64,000 bases of DNA from Microcaldota archaeon (lineage in GTDB: Archaea; Micrarchaeota; Micrarchaeia; Micrarchaeales; Micrarchaeaceae). Both the position numbers and the translations under genes were made by a program. The stretch covers positions 619,067 through 683,066 of the forward strand of contig JAKAWW010000001.1 of the NCBI GenBank assembly GCA_021816895.1, written 5' to 3'. Within the stretch, counting starts at the first letter, position 1; the number at the start of each line of letters is the position of its first letter. The notes below the pieces were generated by a model. That model worked only from the letters and a program-made list of their open reading frames with translations, was not told the origin of the DNA and did no database searches. Shown one piece after another: positions 33,374 through 42,794 of the stretch.

Positions 33374-34210
33374 TCATATCACCTCCTCCTGTATATTCTT
33401 TGTTATCTGCTCGCTTACTGTTGAATAAGGTATAAGGAATTCCGGCTCTATGAATTTCAGGATGTCGTTGCCTATTACAAGGTTAGGCGAGACCCCAAGC
33501 GTTGCACCTATGCCAGACATTATTTCCATGGCCTTTTGGTGCACTGCATTCACCGCCTCGTATTCCTTTGTGCCTTTTGCGGAGATTGTCGCGAATGTAG
33601 CTAGCTCCAAAGACATGTTTTTGCTCACATTGTCAAGCATCTTCTTCCACATCGCCAGGGCGCCGTGCACCTTGCTTATTTCTCCTTGGGGCGCGCCTTC
33701 TTGCGTAAGCTGCGCTTCCTTATTTTCCATTGTACTTATGGTGTCGCGCAATTGCTGTATATACGAATCCTTGTTCATCACATACAGCTGCGATGTTATT
33801 CGCATGGGGTAGCTTGTTATGCTGGAAAGCCTGCCTACCTGAGCCGCGAAGTTAAGCTTCTCCTCACCGCTCATCTCCGTGCTTGAAACATAAAGGGGTA
33901 TGTTTACGATAACTGTAGCGACAAAGTCCTCGCCTTCCTTGTGCAGTATGGCGTCATTTGACGAGGAAAGCCAATATGCATTCTCACTGCTAAGCACGAG
34001 GTGCCTTGAATGCTGCTGGAACATTGGTATTATGAGATACGTGTAATAGCGCGAGGCGAATGCAAGTATGCTGAAGGTTATGCCTACCAAAAGAAGTATG
34101 ATCTTTGCAATGCCAAGGAGTATGTTTGAATTTGGTATTGAAGCCGCAGCCGCTAGGAATACGAATGCAATTGCAAGGAACACTACTAATATGAGAAATT
34201 TTGCCTGCAT
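33374..34210 (-). CDS. Two-TM protein resembling a detached VirB3/VirB4 N-terminal part (copy 1)
   Basis: 278 residues with the same layout as its neighbour: two TM segments (about 5-25 and 34-58), a beta-rich soluble domain and helical stretches (MRITSQLYVMNKDSYIQQLR, and later KKMLDNVSKNMSLELATFAT). A TATA box (TTTATTTATAAATTT, 34226-34240) sits about 24 nt before ATG 34210, so this gene and those below it have an internal promoter. GTG 34219 is an alternative start. Confidence 0.62.
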   Translation of the reverse strand: MQAKFLILVVFLAIAFVFLAAAASIPNSNILLGIAKIILLLVGITFSILAFASRYYTYLIIPMFQQHSRHLVLSSENAYWLSSSNDAILHKEGEDFVATVIVNIPLYVSSTEMSGEEKLNFAAQVGRLSSITSYPMRITSQLYVMNKDSYIQQLRDTISTMENKEAQLTQEGAPQGEISKVHGALAMWKKMLDNVSKNMSLELATFATISAKGTKEYEAVNAVHQKAMEIMSGIGATLGVSPNLVIGNDILKFIEPEFLIPYSTVSEQITKNIQEEVI

Positions 34211-34225
34211 TTGCAACACGTTTCT

Positions 34226-34240
34226 AAATTTATAAATAAA
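34226..34240 (-). promoter_or_regulatory. Internal TATA box before the VirB4-like genes
   Basis: TTTATTTATAAATTT on the minus strand, centred about 24 nt before ATG 34210. It splits the cluster into a channel/pilin part and an ATPase part. Confidence 0.5.
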
Positions 34241-34250
34241 TGAAATACAT

Positions 34251-35513
34251 TTATATAAATCCTCTCATTCTGCCGCCCATTCTGCTTGCTCCGCCTATCA
34301 GGTTTGCCACCTGCACTATAAAAGCGTATGTTACAGAAGTTATGAGCACTGGATAGAATAATATCAGGAGCCACAATGAGCTCATCGCGCTGCCTGCCGA
34401 GGACACTGCTAGCGTCAGCGGGCTTGTCGGCGAAAGCGAATTCTGCACCGAGGAAGTGCCGCCGAACCTTGTGATCTGAGCTGACACGCCTGCAAGCTCA
34501 TGCAATAGGTTTGGCGCTGTGAAGTAATAGGCTATGGCGAACATGGAAGGCGCGACGATATAAAAGCCCAATGCCACTGCTATGAGCATGCCGCCGAATG
34601 CCCTTGTAGGGAAGAACGCCCTGAATAGCACCCCAGGTATGAGGAATACGGGTATTGACGCAACAGAGAAAAACACTATAAGGTAGTACTGCCCGTACAA
34701 GGCGAGCACCCCGTCGGAAAGCAGCCCTGCAAGGTTAAGCGCCGGGTCCATGAAGTACACAATCAGGTATGCGTAATAGGTATTGAGTATTGTCTGCACT
34801 ATCGAAACACTTGCCTGCTCGACCTGGAGCGTTACCTGGAATGAAGTATATTCGGCATCGTGCATGTATACGCTTGTAAGACCGGTTATGACGCCTTCTG
34901 CATTGCCTATTGTATTGCCTATCAGGTTGAATGCGGTTGCATACGGGTTTATGCTGCCTACAAGAAGCCCTGGCGTTACGCCGAACATTACCGCCGATAC
35001 ATACAGGAACAAGCCAACGATTATGGCGCTGGCTGTCGCCTCGTAAAGCTCGCCTACGCCAAAGTTCTTGATGCGCTCGCTGTGCGAGGCTATGCCAAGC
35101 ATTATTATTATAGCTGCAACAGAGAAGGAGAGAAGGACTACCAGAAGCGCCAATGGCAGGTATGGCTTCCATTCCATGTAAATCTGCTCATTTATCGGGC
35201 AGTACCATGGCTCGTATGCCGATATGCTCTTGGCAAGGCCTGGCGGCAGGAGCCCGCACGCATTCTGCGCCGAACTGGAGTAGCATTCCACGCCAGGAGT
35301 GCTGAGCGGCAGGCCTGATGGCGTGGTGCCTGACTGAGCCTGGCAGACACCAACCTGGCTCATGGTATAGCCAGCAGGGCATGTATAGCCGGACTGGTAT
35401 GCGTTGCAAGCCGGATACGGCAGATACGTCTGCGCAGCCGGCAGGTGCGCGACGGCAAGCAGAGTCAAAAGTGCCACAAAGGAAAGCAGAGCAATACGTT
35501 TAGGCCTGTTCAT
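34251..35513 (-). CDS. Polytopic membrane protein, VirB6/CedA-like paralog 1
   Basis: 420 residues. Signal-like N-terminus, a cysteine-rich extracytoplasmic segment (YPACNAYQSGYTCPAGYTMS) of about 90 residues, then six to seven TM helices. The family motif is RAFFPTRAFGGMLIAVALGF. The plan (amphipathic loop with R-x3-[FW]-TR-xx-GG between TM helices) recurs in five neighbours. By position and topology it resembles the channel proteins VirB6/CedA; homology is not proven. GAGGTG 5 nt before ATG. Confidence 0.66.
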   Translation of the reverse strand: MNRPKRIALLSFVALLTLLAVAHLPAAQTYLPYPACNAYQSGYTCPAGYTMSQVGVCQAQSGTTPSGLPLSTPGVECYSSSAQNACGLLPPGLAKSISAYEPWYCPINEQIYMEWKPYLPLALLVVLLSFSVAAIIIMLGIASHSERIKNFGVGELYEATASAIIVGLFLYVSAVMFGVTPGLLVGSINPYATAFNLIGNTIGNAEGVITGLTSVYMHDAEYTSFQVTLQVEQASVSIVQTILNTYYAYLIVYFMDPALNLAGLLSDGVLALYGQYYLIVFFSVASIPVFLIPGVLFRAFFPTRAFGGMLIAVALGFYIVAPSMFAIAYYFTAPNLLHELAGVSAQITRFGGTSSVQNSLSPTSPLTLAVSSAGSAMSSLWLLILFYPVLITSVTYAFIVQVANLIGGASRMGGRMRGFI

Positions 35514-35522
35514 TTTTGCACC

Positions 35523-36611
35523 TCATATTATGTTTGACAGCAAAGACATGAAATCCATGCGCTCGCCTATCGACCTTGAAAAATCAACTATGAACGCGTC
35601 AACTATGGTGAAATTCAGGAATGGTATGAATGTGAGCCCGGCAAGTATGTAGCCGAACACCTTGACGCCACCAGTAAGAAGCGACAGGTTGACACCAGCT
35701 CCTGTTGCATACGTGAATACCATAGATAGGACAGTGCCAAGCATGTACACCTGCCCGCATGCTGAAGTACCGAGGCACGTTGAAACTATGTTAGTGTCTA
35801 TGAAGCCGTATGTGATTGAGGTCAACAGAGGGAACACAAGCCCGAGGCCTAGGCCGAACGCTATCATGGCCCCGCCAAATGTCCTTGTAAACCCGAATGT
35901 CCTCATCACGAGCCCGAGAGTGAGGAATACCGAAAGGAATAGCAGCGAGCCAGAGAGTATCAAAAGCTGCAGCTGGCTTATCAGCAGTGCAAACATTATA
36001 CCAGAATACACAACAGGAAGGAGATTGTCGATCTCTCCGGGCAGCAGCGAGGTGGCAAAACCCACGTTAAGGTTTTCTTCAGGATAGTCGGGTATGCCGA
36101 TTTTTATAGACAATGTCGGCACTATTCCAGTCAGATATGACACGTAATATGCAAATTCAGCCATGCTGCCAGCTACGCCATTGAAAAGCGAAAGGTCGCA
36201 TACTGACAGCTGGAATATGTCTGTAGCGCTGGTGCAGCCTTGCTGAAGCACGCTGAAGCCGAGCACGTCAACGCCTGATCCCTGAGGCACGATGTTAAGC
36301 CCCTTTGGGCCGAATGCTGCCTGCGGGCTGATGAAGAACAGGTATGAAAACGCGCCAAACACAAGTATCATTACTATCGAAAGGAATGCCTCATATATCT
36401 GCATGCGGGCCCATGCCTTTGCGTTAGCGCTCATTATTATATTTGCAAGCATGTACACGATTGCAGCTACCAGTATTACTACAAGCACAGCCACAAATGC
36501 TATCGGAAGCCATGTCAATGGTGTATATAAAAGCCCCAGCAACGGCATGCTTATGGGCAGCGCTGCAGAGAGATGCGCAAGGGCAAGCATTGCGATGACC
36601 AACATGACCAT
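35523..36611 (-). CDS. Polytopic membrane protein, VirB6/CedA-like paralog 2
   Basis: 362 residues, about seven TM helices. Family motif RTFGFTRTFGGAMIAFGLGL. It has an extracytoplasmic loop with two cysteines (LQQGCTSATDIFQLSVCDLS) and another pair at STCLGTSACGQ, likely disulfides. Its ATG overlaps the stop of the upstream paralog (TAATG), so the two are translationally coupled. Confidence 0.65.
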   Translation of the reverse strand: MVMLVIAMLALAHLSAALPISMPLLGLLYTPLTWLPIAFVAVLVVILVAAIVYMLANIIMSANAKAWARMQIYEAFLSIVMILVFGAFSYLFFISPQAAFGPKGLNIVPQGSGVDVLGFSVLQQGCTSATDIFQLSVCDLSLFNGVAGSMAEFAYYVSYLTGIVPTLSIKIGIPDYPEENLNVGFATSLLPGEIDNLLPVVYSGIMFALLISQLQLLILSGSLLFLSVFLTLGLVMRTFGFTRTFGGAMIAFGLGLGLVFPLLTSITYGFIDTNIVSTCLGTSACGQVYMLGTVLSMVFTYATGAGVNLSLLTGGVKVFGYILAGLTFIPFLNFTIVDAFIVDFSRSIGERMDFMSLLSNII

Positions 36612-37678
36612 TACAACAACCTCTTCAGCGTTTTCCCGGAGCTAAGGCTAGGCGCGCCAAGCAGGTCGCCGAGCACCTCCATGAAATTATATGATATTAT
36701 AAAGGAAAGCACAACACCTATTACATAGAACATGGAGGGCTCCAGCACAGAGCGTATAAAAGCAATGAAGATGCCGCTAGAAGAGCTCTCCTCGCTTTGT
36801 ATGAGCGCGGTGTCGCTCTGCAAGCTGCCCGATGCTGTAGTGAGGGTTCCTAATACTGAGCTCAGCGATGTGCTGCTGCCCGATACGCTGCTTACCGAGA
36901 ATGCTGAGGTGAATATGTAGATCATGATAGGCAGCACTATGAAGAAGCCGACAAACAGACCTATGAATGCGCCTCCTGCAGCCCTTGTCCATGGTATGGT
37001 GCGCAGCACTACGCCAGCGAAGAAGAACAGTGGGAAGAGCTTGTACGCTATGAGTAACACGAACATGGTAGCAAGGAGCATGCCGAAGAACATCGCACCT
37101 ATATTGATCATCATCTTAGCTACGCTGTTGGCAACCAAGAGACCAGAGAACGGTTTTAAGGCTATGCCGAAGTATACAGGTTGTATCTGAATGCTTACAG
37201 AAGTGATTAGCGATATCACCATCTCATAGCCCATTAACCCAAAGGTAGGCAACACCATTCCGAGAGATGTGCTGTAGAGCGCCTTGCAGTCATACATGTA
37301 TATGCCGGTACTGAATGTTCCCTTGCTTATTGATAGGAAGTTGCTTGGGGTTGACACAGAGATTACTGTGAACGAGCCCACGAAAATAAACACTATTATA
37401 AGGGTAATAATCACTTCGCCCATCTCGCTCTTCGCAAACCTGGTGAGCTTGTCCACCTTTATCACGCTGCCTATCGCATAGAGCACGCCGGCTATCATGA
37501 GCATTATGAGCATCAGGAGCAGCGAGATGGCAAGCAGGTTTGTCGCAGAAGTGCCTCCATGAAGCACGTTCCCGCCTGTGAAGAGGTTGCTGCAGAAACC
37601 CGCTGCGTCGGCGCCTGCCATGCCAGGCACCGCTAGCACCAAAGTGGCAAAGAGCAGCAATAACATAATCTTGCGCAT
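36611..37678 (-). CDS. Polytopic membrane protein, VirB6/CedA-like paralog 3
   Basis: 355 residues: signal peptide (KIMLLLLFATLVLAVPGMAG), then about six TM helices. Family motif RTIPWTRAAGGAFIGLFVGF. A long serine/threonine-rich extracytoplasmic loop (SSVSGSSTSLSSVLGTLTTA region) precedes the last TM. Start overlaps the upstream stop as TAATG, as in the next junction. Confidence 0.65.
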   Translation of the reverse strand: MRKIMLLLLFATLVLAVPGMAGADAAGFCSNLFTGGNVLHGGTSATNLLAISLLLMLIMLMIAGVLYAIGSVIKVDKLTRFAKSEMGEVIITLIIVFIFVGSFTVISVSTPSNFLSISKGTFSTGIYMYDCKALYSTSLGMVLPTFGLMGYEMVISLITSVSIQIQPVYFGIALKPFSGLLVANSVAKMMINIGAMFFGMLLATMFVLLIAYKLFPLFFFAGVVLRTIPWTRAAGGAFIGLFVGFFIVLPIMIYIFTSAFSVSSVSGSSTSLSSVLGTLTTASGSLQSDTALIQSEESSSSGIFIAFIRSVLEPSMFYVIGVVLSFIISYNFMEVLGDLLGAPSLSSGKTLKRLL

Positions 37679-39075
37679 TACACCAACCTAGCCAAGCCCG
37701 CAAGCTCTGTATCACCACCGAGCAGCGAGGATATGCCTATTATCGCAGATATTGTAATTAAAAGGTTTATCAGTGGCAGGAAATAAGCAGTAATGCCCAT
37801 TATGCCGTAAATCTGGAAGAGCATGTACGTAGCGGGCATTATGTTATTAGGCGAGCAGGAGTAAGGGAGATAGAAATATGGGGCCACGTTGCCGCTCGCG
37901 GCGGCAGAATATAAGCCAGCTCCAACGCTGTAGAAAGGCACCAGTAGCACAGCTATGTCACCGGCTTCACCATCGACAAGGTTGTTGGCCGGAGGGAGGC
38001 ATCCAAAATGGTTGAGCGCCTTCTGCACGCTCGGCATCACGAAGAAGTTGAGCACATAAGTGCTTGTAGAGGATGGCACGCCGCTTGATGGTATCGTAGT
38101 CAATGTGCTGTAGCCGAAAGCGGAATTGTAGTTGGCTGAGCTTGTAGACAAAGCAAGGTATTCCATTGAGTAGACAGCAGGCAGAAAGATCAGGAATCCC
38201 AATGCCACTGCTATAAGAAGCCCGCCAAGCCTTCTGGTAAAGAACACAGAGCGCAATATGAGCCCGAAGAATATCAGTAACGGCCATATGTATAGCGCTA
38301 TCATGTTGATTGAAAGCTGCGCAACGAAGAATTCTACAGCAGTAGTCATCAATGTGCCTAATGGAGTAAGCAGCTTGTACACCATTGAATAGCCATCGTA
38401 TGGAGTGAATTGCACGTGCAGCAGCAGATCCGGCACGAGCAATTCGCCATACAGCGGTATCACGCAAGGGCTCACCCAGCCAGGAAATACGCACACGTTA
38501 ACTTGCGGCGACAAATCGGAAAGGAATCCAACCCATGCGTCGAACAGGAATGCGCCGTTGTAATCTACAACCGACTGGTTCGTAAGGTTTGCTACTACAA
38601 CGGTTGTCGCAGCAAGCGGATAATCGAGCTGCTCTGTAAGGCTAGGGTTCGAACCAAGGCTTACCATGCTGCACAGGCCATTTAATTTCGATGAAGGATT
38701 GCCCGAAAGATAAGACTCGAGTATACCTAGCGAATATGAATTGCTTGAGCTCTCATACTGGGAGATGTCATTGCACATGGTCGAAACAGCGTTCGTGTTC
38801 AAAAGCTTTGTGCCGTTCAATATGGAGATGTATGTCGATGCTATTACATATACAGAGCCCAGCACTATCGCTATGAGCACGGCGGTGCCTATGAGCTGGT
38901 AGAATTCGTCTCTTGCACCTGCCTTGACGGTGGAATTGCCCAATAGCGAGCCCACGATGTACCACACGGCTATGAAAGCTGAATCAAGCAGCAGGGCGAG
39001 GAACACAAGCGGCAGAAGCATGTTCTTGGCTGACGTGAAGCCGGTCTGGAACAGGAATGTGATTATCGGTATCAT
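37678..39075 (-). CDS. Polytopic membrane protein, VirB6/CedA-like paralog 4
   Basis: 465 residues, the longest of the six. About seven TM helices, a 150-residue extracytoplasmic region after TM2 with cysteines (CNDISQ, LCSMVS, CVFPGWVSPC), and the family motif RSVFFTRRLGGLLIAVALGF. A second extracytoplasmic loop has further cysteines (FGCLPP, YSCSPN). Starts 9 nt after the upstream gene. Confidence 0.65.
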   Translation of the reverse strand: MIPIITFLFQTGFTSAKNMLLPLVFLALLLDSAFIAVWYIVGSLLGNSTVKAGARDEFYQLIGTAVLIAIVLGSVYVIASTYISILNGTKLLNTNAVSTMCNDISQYESSSNSYSLGILESYLSGNPSSKLNGLCSMVSLGSNPSLTEQLDYPLAATTVVVANLTNQSVVDYNGAFLFDAWVGFLSDLSPQVNVCVFPGWVSPCVIPLYGELLVPDLLLHVQFTPYDGYSMVYKLLTPLGTLMTTAVEFFVAQLSINMIALYIWPLLIFFGLILRSVFFTRRLGGLLIAVALGFLIFLPAVYSMEYLALSTSSANYNSAFGYSTLTTIPSSGVPSSTSTYVLNFFVMPSVQKALNHFGCLPPANNLVDGEAGDIAVLLVPFYSVGAGLYSAAASGNVAPYFYLPYSCSPNNIMPATYMLFQIYGIMGITAYFLPLINLLITISAIIGISSLLGGDTELAGLARLV

Positions 39076-39083
39076 ATACGCAC

Positions 39084-40250
39084 CTACAGGTTGCCCCAGA
39101 ATGTCGAAGCGCCCTCTACGCCGCTGTTAAGCGCCTTCGTCAAGCCCATCGCAAGGCCTGCCGTGACCCCTATGTTTATTGCAAACATGAATATGCCTAT
39201 GAACAGGAATTTTGCCATCTCCCAAACAATTGCGCTTGTAGTGAACGGAGCTGTCGCCGCACTGCTAACCAGAGAGCCCAGCTCCGACAGCGGATTAAGG
39301 TTTATAGAGGCACTGCTGAGAAATGATTCCAGGTAGGATGGCGCTGTCGCCGAGTTGCCGCTCAAGAGGCTGCCTGACGGCAGTGATGAGAACAGGGTAC
39401 TTGTGGAATATGAAGTATATGTGTTCGCAAATTGAAGGTACTTATACGAGGGGTTGCTTGCTGAAAATATCCAGCTTACGGCATAGCCGTCAAAGCCCAC
39501 CATGAGTGGATATATCATATATGCAGCTATTGCTATGGCAAGGAACGCGTTTGCAGTGTTCCTCAGGTTCCCTCCTGCAAAGGAGAGGGAGCGCATTACC
39601 AGCGCAACTGGCAGCACCACGAGGAATGCAGTGTATTCGAGCAGAGGCAGCATAAGCCATTGCAGGTAAAGCGCGCCTATTACGGTTATCAGCAGCATTG
39701 AGAATATAGAGAGGTATACATCGGCAAGCACCTTGAATACTTTGCCCAGCTCAAACTTCGGGCCAAACGAAACAGAAATTGGTAGTGATCCGCCGCCGAA
39801 GCTTGGCGATAGCGGCGCGTAGCCGTTGAGTATCTGCCCGAAGCTGACATCCAATATGGTGCTCTCTATGCTGTATTGCATCGACGTGAAGTATATTTTG
39901 GAGAGAAGGCCTATACCCGTGTTTGTTGTGAGGTTTCCTATGTAGTAATCTGCGTACTGGAACGGGCTCAGCGACGATCCCGTAACGGTCCTGCTCATTG
40001 CTGCGGATATGCTGCACGCGGTGCTCGCCATCCCTAGCAGGATCATTATTATTATGGCGCTGAGGAAAGCCTGGGTAAGCTCTGTCCTCACTGCGCTGGT
40101 GACCTTGCCGCTGAACCTTGACGGCATGATTCTCGAAAGCGCAAGCACCAGGGCGCCGATGAGCAGGCTTACCAGTATGACGAGCAGGTTTATGCTCAAC
40201 CAGTTGTTCACGTACGCCGTGCCGCCCAGTATCGCGCATGTGTTTACCAT
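39084..40250 (-). CDS. Polytopic membrane protein, VirB6/CedA-like paralog 5 (divergent)
   Basis: 388 residues, about seven TM helices. The shared motif is degenerate: RSLSFAGGNLRNTANAFLAI keeps R-x3-F and the following hydrophobic helix but has lost the TR-xx-GG core. The topology and the position between paralogs 4 and 6 still place it in the group. It begins 7 nt after the upstream stop. Confidence 0.6.
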   Translation of the reverse strand: MVNTCAILGGTAYVNNWLSINLLVILVSLLIGALVLALSRIMPSRFSGKVTSAVRTELTQAFLSAIIIMILLGMASTACSISAAMSRTVTGSSLSPFQYADYYIGNLTTNTGIGLLSKIYFTSMQYSIESTILDVSFGQILNGYAPLSPSFGGGSLPISVSFGPKFELGKVFKVLADVYLSIFSMLLITVIGALYLQWLMLPLLEYTAFLVVLPVALVMRSLSFAGGNLRNTANAFLAIAIAAYMIYPLMVGFDGYAVSWIFSASNPSYKYLQFANTYTSYSTSTLFSSLPSGSLLSGNSATAPSYLESFLSSASINLNPLSELGSLVSSAATAPFTTSAIVWEMAKFLFIGIFMFAINIGVTAGLAMGLTKALNSGVEGASTFWGNL

Positions 40251-40256
40251 ATAGAT

Positions 40257-41543
40257 TCACGAAAGCTTCATTTTACCCACGCCCATCCTGCTTATGCTCA
40301 TTGTGCCGCCGAGCATTGTGGCTATCTGATTTACCACTGCCAAGCCTATCACCATGTCGAATATAAACAGGAACAACTGCAACAGTAGATAGCTTGTCTG
40401 ATTCAGCACAACATTCAAAATCTCGACTATGTTGCTGGAAAGCGGATCGTAAAAGCCTGCGCTAGACCCTAGGGCAAAGCCGTTATTCATATCATTTACT
40501 ATGTTGGGATAGCCTTGCACCACAGGGCTGCCAAAGAGGAATGCTATTATAAGAGGCCCTTCGCCAAGGCCGTTAAAGAAGCTTTGCGCGTTGTAGACCA
40601 TCTGGCCGAACAGGCCTGATGTTGCAGGCTGGGTTGTCGCTGCAGGCTGGTTTGGCAGTATATTTGACAGGTAGTTTGAAATAGGCAGGTTGAAGCCTAC
40701 CAGGAGCACAGGGTATACAAGCGATGCGCCTATTCCTAGCGCTATGAACGTGCCGCCTATGCCGCGTGTGAAGGGCATTGCCCTCAATATTATGCCTACA
40801 GGCAGAAGGCCTCCTAGCCCGAGCGCTATTATGACGCTTATGAAGTCGTACTGGAATTGGAACAGATACAGCGTTGGAAATATTATCATGGTAAACATGT
40901 CCTTTACAAATGAGAATACCGCAGTAGGCGTGATGGTTTCTATGTAGCTGCTGACGTAGATGTTTGCTATAGAGCCGGACTGCAATGTCAGTATGGGCTC
41001 AGGAATAGGAGGTATAATAATAGGCAGCGGGAACCATGTGGCCAGGCTGATGCTTTTCAAAGCTGCGATGCCCTGCGACACGCCGAGCATTGTTGCAAAA
41101 TCAACGTATGCCTGGTTGAGCCCGTATGCAAGGTACGAGGTCGCGCCGCTGCAAAGTCCTTCGAGGTTTGTGCTCAGGCTGCTGAACATAGATGAGGTGC
41201 TGCCGCCCTGCAGCGAAGCGGCATTGCCAACGAGCATGTCGGCAATAGCGCTAGCTATTATGATTGAGGAAAACACCACCGCTATTATCAGTATGCTCTT
41301 TGAAACCTCCCACAGCTCTGTCTTATACCAGCCCTTCAGGGCGTTATAGTTGAGCACCTCGCCGGCCATGTATGAGACTGCAATGAATAGGAATGATATT
41401 GCGATGCCTATTGCTGCAAGCCCTATGAATGTAGAGAAGTTGCTTGCGCTCAGTGCCACCGTGCAAGAATAGGTGCTTGAAGCTGAAGCCATGCCTGCAA
41501 GAACAGGCAGCAGAAGCGCTATCAGAGCGACGACACGGCGCAT
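40257..41543 (-). CDS. Polytopic membrane protein, VirB6/CedA-like paralog 6
   Basis: 428 residues: signal peptide (VVALIALLLPVLAGMASASS), about seven TM helices, family motif RAMPFTRGIGGTFIALGIGA. First gene of the channel-like series in transcription order. A TATA box (GCTATAAATAC, 41565-41575) lies about 25 nt before the ATG, so the six paralogs probably start from a leaderless mRNA here. Confidence 0.66.
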   Translation of the reverse strand: MRRVVALIALLLPVLAGMASASSTYSCTVALSASNFSTFIGLAAIGIAISFLFIAVSYMAGEVLNYNALKGWYKTELWEVSKSILIIAVVFSSIIIASAIADMLVGNAASLQGGSTSSMFSSLSTNLEGLCSGATSYLAYGLNQAYVDFATMLGVSQGIAALKSISLATWFPLPIIIPPIPEPILTLQSGSIANIYVSSYIETITPTAVFSFVKDMFTMIIFPTLYLFQFQYDFISVIIALGLGGLLPVGIILRAMPFTRGIGGTFIALGIGASLVYPVLLVGFNLPISNYLSNILPNQPAATTQPATSGLFGQMVYNAQSFFNGLGEGPLIIAFLFGSPVVQGYPNIVNDMNNGFALGSSAGFYDPLSSNIVEILNVVLNQTSYLLLQLFLFIFDMVIGLAVVNQIATMLGGTMSISRMGVGKMKLS

Positions 41544-41564
41544 ACTAGGATATTTGATAACAAA

Positions 41565-41575
41565 GTATTTATAGC
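41565..41575 (-). promoter_or_regulatory. TATA box of the six-paralog operon
   Basis: GCTATAAATAC on the minus strand, 22 nt from its end to ATG 41543. It is the clearest promoter within the cluster. Confidence 0.6.
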
Positions 41576-41597
41576 TGACGAAAACGCTGACATCAAA

Positions 41598-42239
41598 TCA
41601 GCGCTTTAGAAGCCTGAAGCGCTTCATGTACATCTCGCTCTGCAGCACCACAAGGAAAGGAAGTATGAAAAGGGAGTTGAATACCAGCAGCGCATACCTT
41701 GAATATACTGTGCCTGAAGCTGCGATGAACACGAAGTCGAAGAACGTGATGAGCACTATTGCAAGGAACAGCCACAGCAAGAAGTAGTCGAAGCGCCTGA
41801 AGAAAAACGAAACGCTTGCCTTCAATGACCTTAGGATCCTGTTTTCGTCTATCACTATGGAAGCGGGCGCATAGAACACAAACGGGGTAATTGCGAGTAT
41901 TGCCAGGCTTGTTATTATGCCCGAATAACCAGTGCCGAAGCTCAGCATGTCGGCAAGCACTATCACGGCGCTGAGCAGGAGCAGCACTATGAACACCTTG
42001 CTCGTATACTTTTCAAGGCCCTGGATGACTTCTCTTGTTATCTTCCTTTGGACGCGGCTATGCTTCACCACAACGTTAATCGCAACAATTGCAAAGCTGA
42101 GGAAGAGAAGCGAGAAGAAAAGTGCCACAATAATGACTGCCGAGGAAAGAAGGCTCATGTTAGAGAATATGCTCGCTGTGCGCAGGAATATGCCTCCAGC
42201 ATCATTATAAGTTGGAAAGGCGGCGAAGGCAGGTATCAT
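41598..42239 (-). CDS. Membrane protein, unknown function; true start probably upstream
   Basis: 213 residues from ATG 42239 with about four TM helices. The frame stays open for 53 more codons (to 42398) and encodes a credible membrane segment there (FFFPLLFGFAWAKA, then SYAWSTYAANIKLILSFSLA), yet has no ATG, GTG or TTG. Either a non-standard start or a frameshift in the 5' part is possible. It lies between the pilin and the channel-like genes on the same strand. Basic helix KHSRVQRKITREVIQGLEKY is cytoplasmic. Confidence 0.6.
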   Translation of the reverse strand: MIPAFAAFPTYNDAGGIFLRTASIFSNMSLLSSAVIIVALFFSLLFLSFAIVAINVVVKHSRVQRKITREVIQGLEKYTSKVFIVLLLLSAVIVLADMLSFGTGYSGIITSLAILAITPFVFYAPASIVIDENRILRSLKASVSFFFRRFDYFLLWLFLAIVLITFFDFVFIAASGTVYSRYALLVFNSLFILPFLVVLQSEMYMKRFRLLKR

Positions 42240-42419
42240 GAATGCGATTATGAAGGCAAGCGAAAATGACAGTATCAGCTTTATGTTAGCCGCATAAGTG
42301 GACCATGCATATGATACAACATTGGTTATGCCAACACCTGCCGCTTTTGCCCAAGCAAAGCCAAATAATAAAGGGAAGAAAAAGATAAAAGCCTTACATT
42401 ATTGTGGTATGTGCATTGG

Positions 42420-42794
42420 TTAGGAGGCTCCGCACGCTGCACTGATGTTTGAATTGCCCGTTATTACGGTAAGTATGTAAGGCGCAGCTACTGCAATTAT
42501 TACCCCGATTACGCCGCCGAGGATCATGCCCATGCCATAGCCCTGCACAGAGCCTTTTGTGCTCCCGGGGAGCACGTGAGCTCCAGCATACATTGCGCCT
42601 CCCAATATTATTAGCACAAGGCCCAGTATAAATATGACACTTTTGACAGCGAGGTATAGGGTGCATATCGCGTTGACGGCGTTTGATGCCTGCCCGTACG
42701 CCATTGAAACGAATCCCAGCAGCAACAGCAACGAGATCGCGGGGCCTACAATACGCCCTGAGTTGAGCAATTTGCCGAACCATGATATATTCAT
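42420..42794 (-). CDS. VirB2/CedA1-like pilin
   Basis: 124 residues. A signal peptide with cleavage likely after AYG (SLLLLLGFVSMAYG), then a mature protein of about 90 residues made of two hydrophobic helices joined by a short basic loop: SVIFILGLVLIILGGAMYAG, AHVLPGSTKGSVQGYGMG, MILGGVIGVIIAVAAPYIL. This is the VirB2/TrbC pilin plan. Two cysteines (AIC near the mature N-terminus, AAC near the C-terminus) could pair. ATG 42794 has GTGGT 5 nt upstream; GTG 42803 is the alternative. First gene of the cluster. Confidence 0.82.
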   Translation of the reverse strand: MNISWFGKLLNSGRIVGPAISLLLLLGFVSMAYGQASNAVNAICTLYLAVKSVIFILGLVLIILGGAMYAGAHVLPGSTKGSVQGYGMGMILGGVIGVIIAVAAPYILTVITGNSNISAACGAS

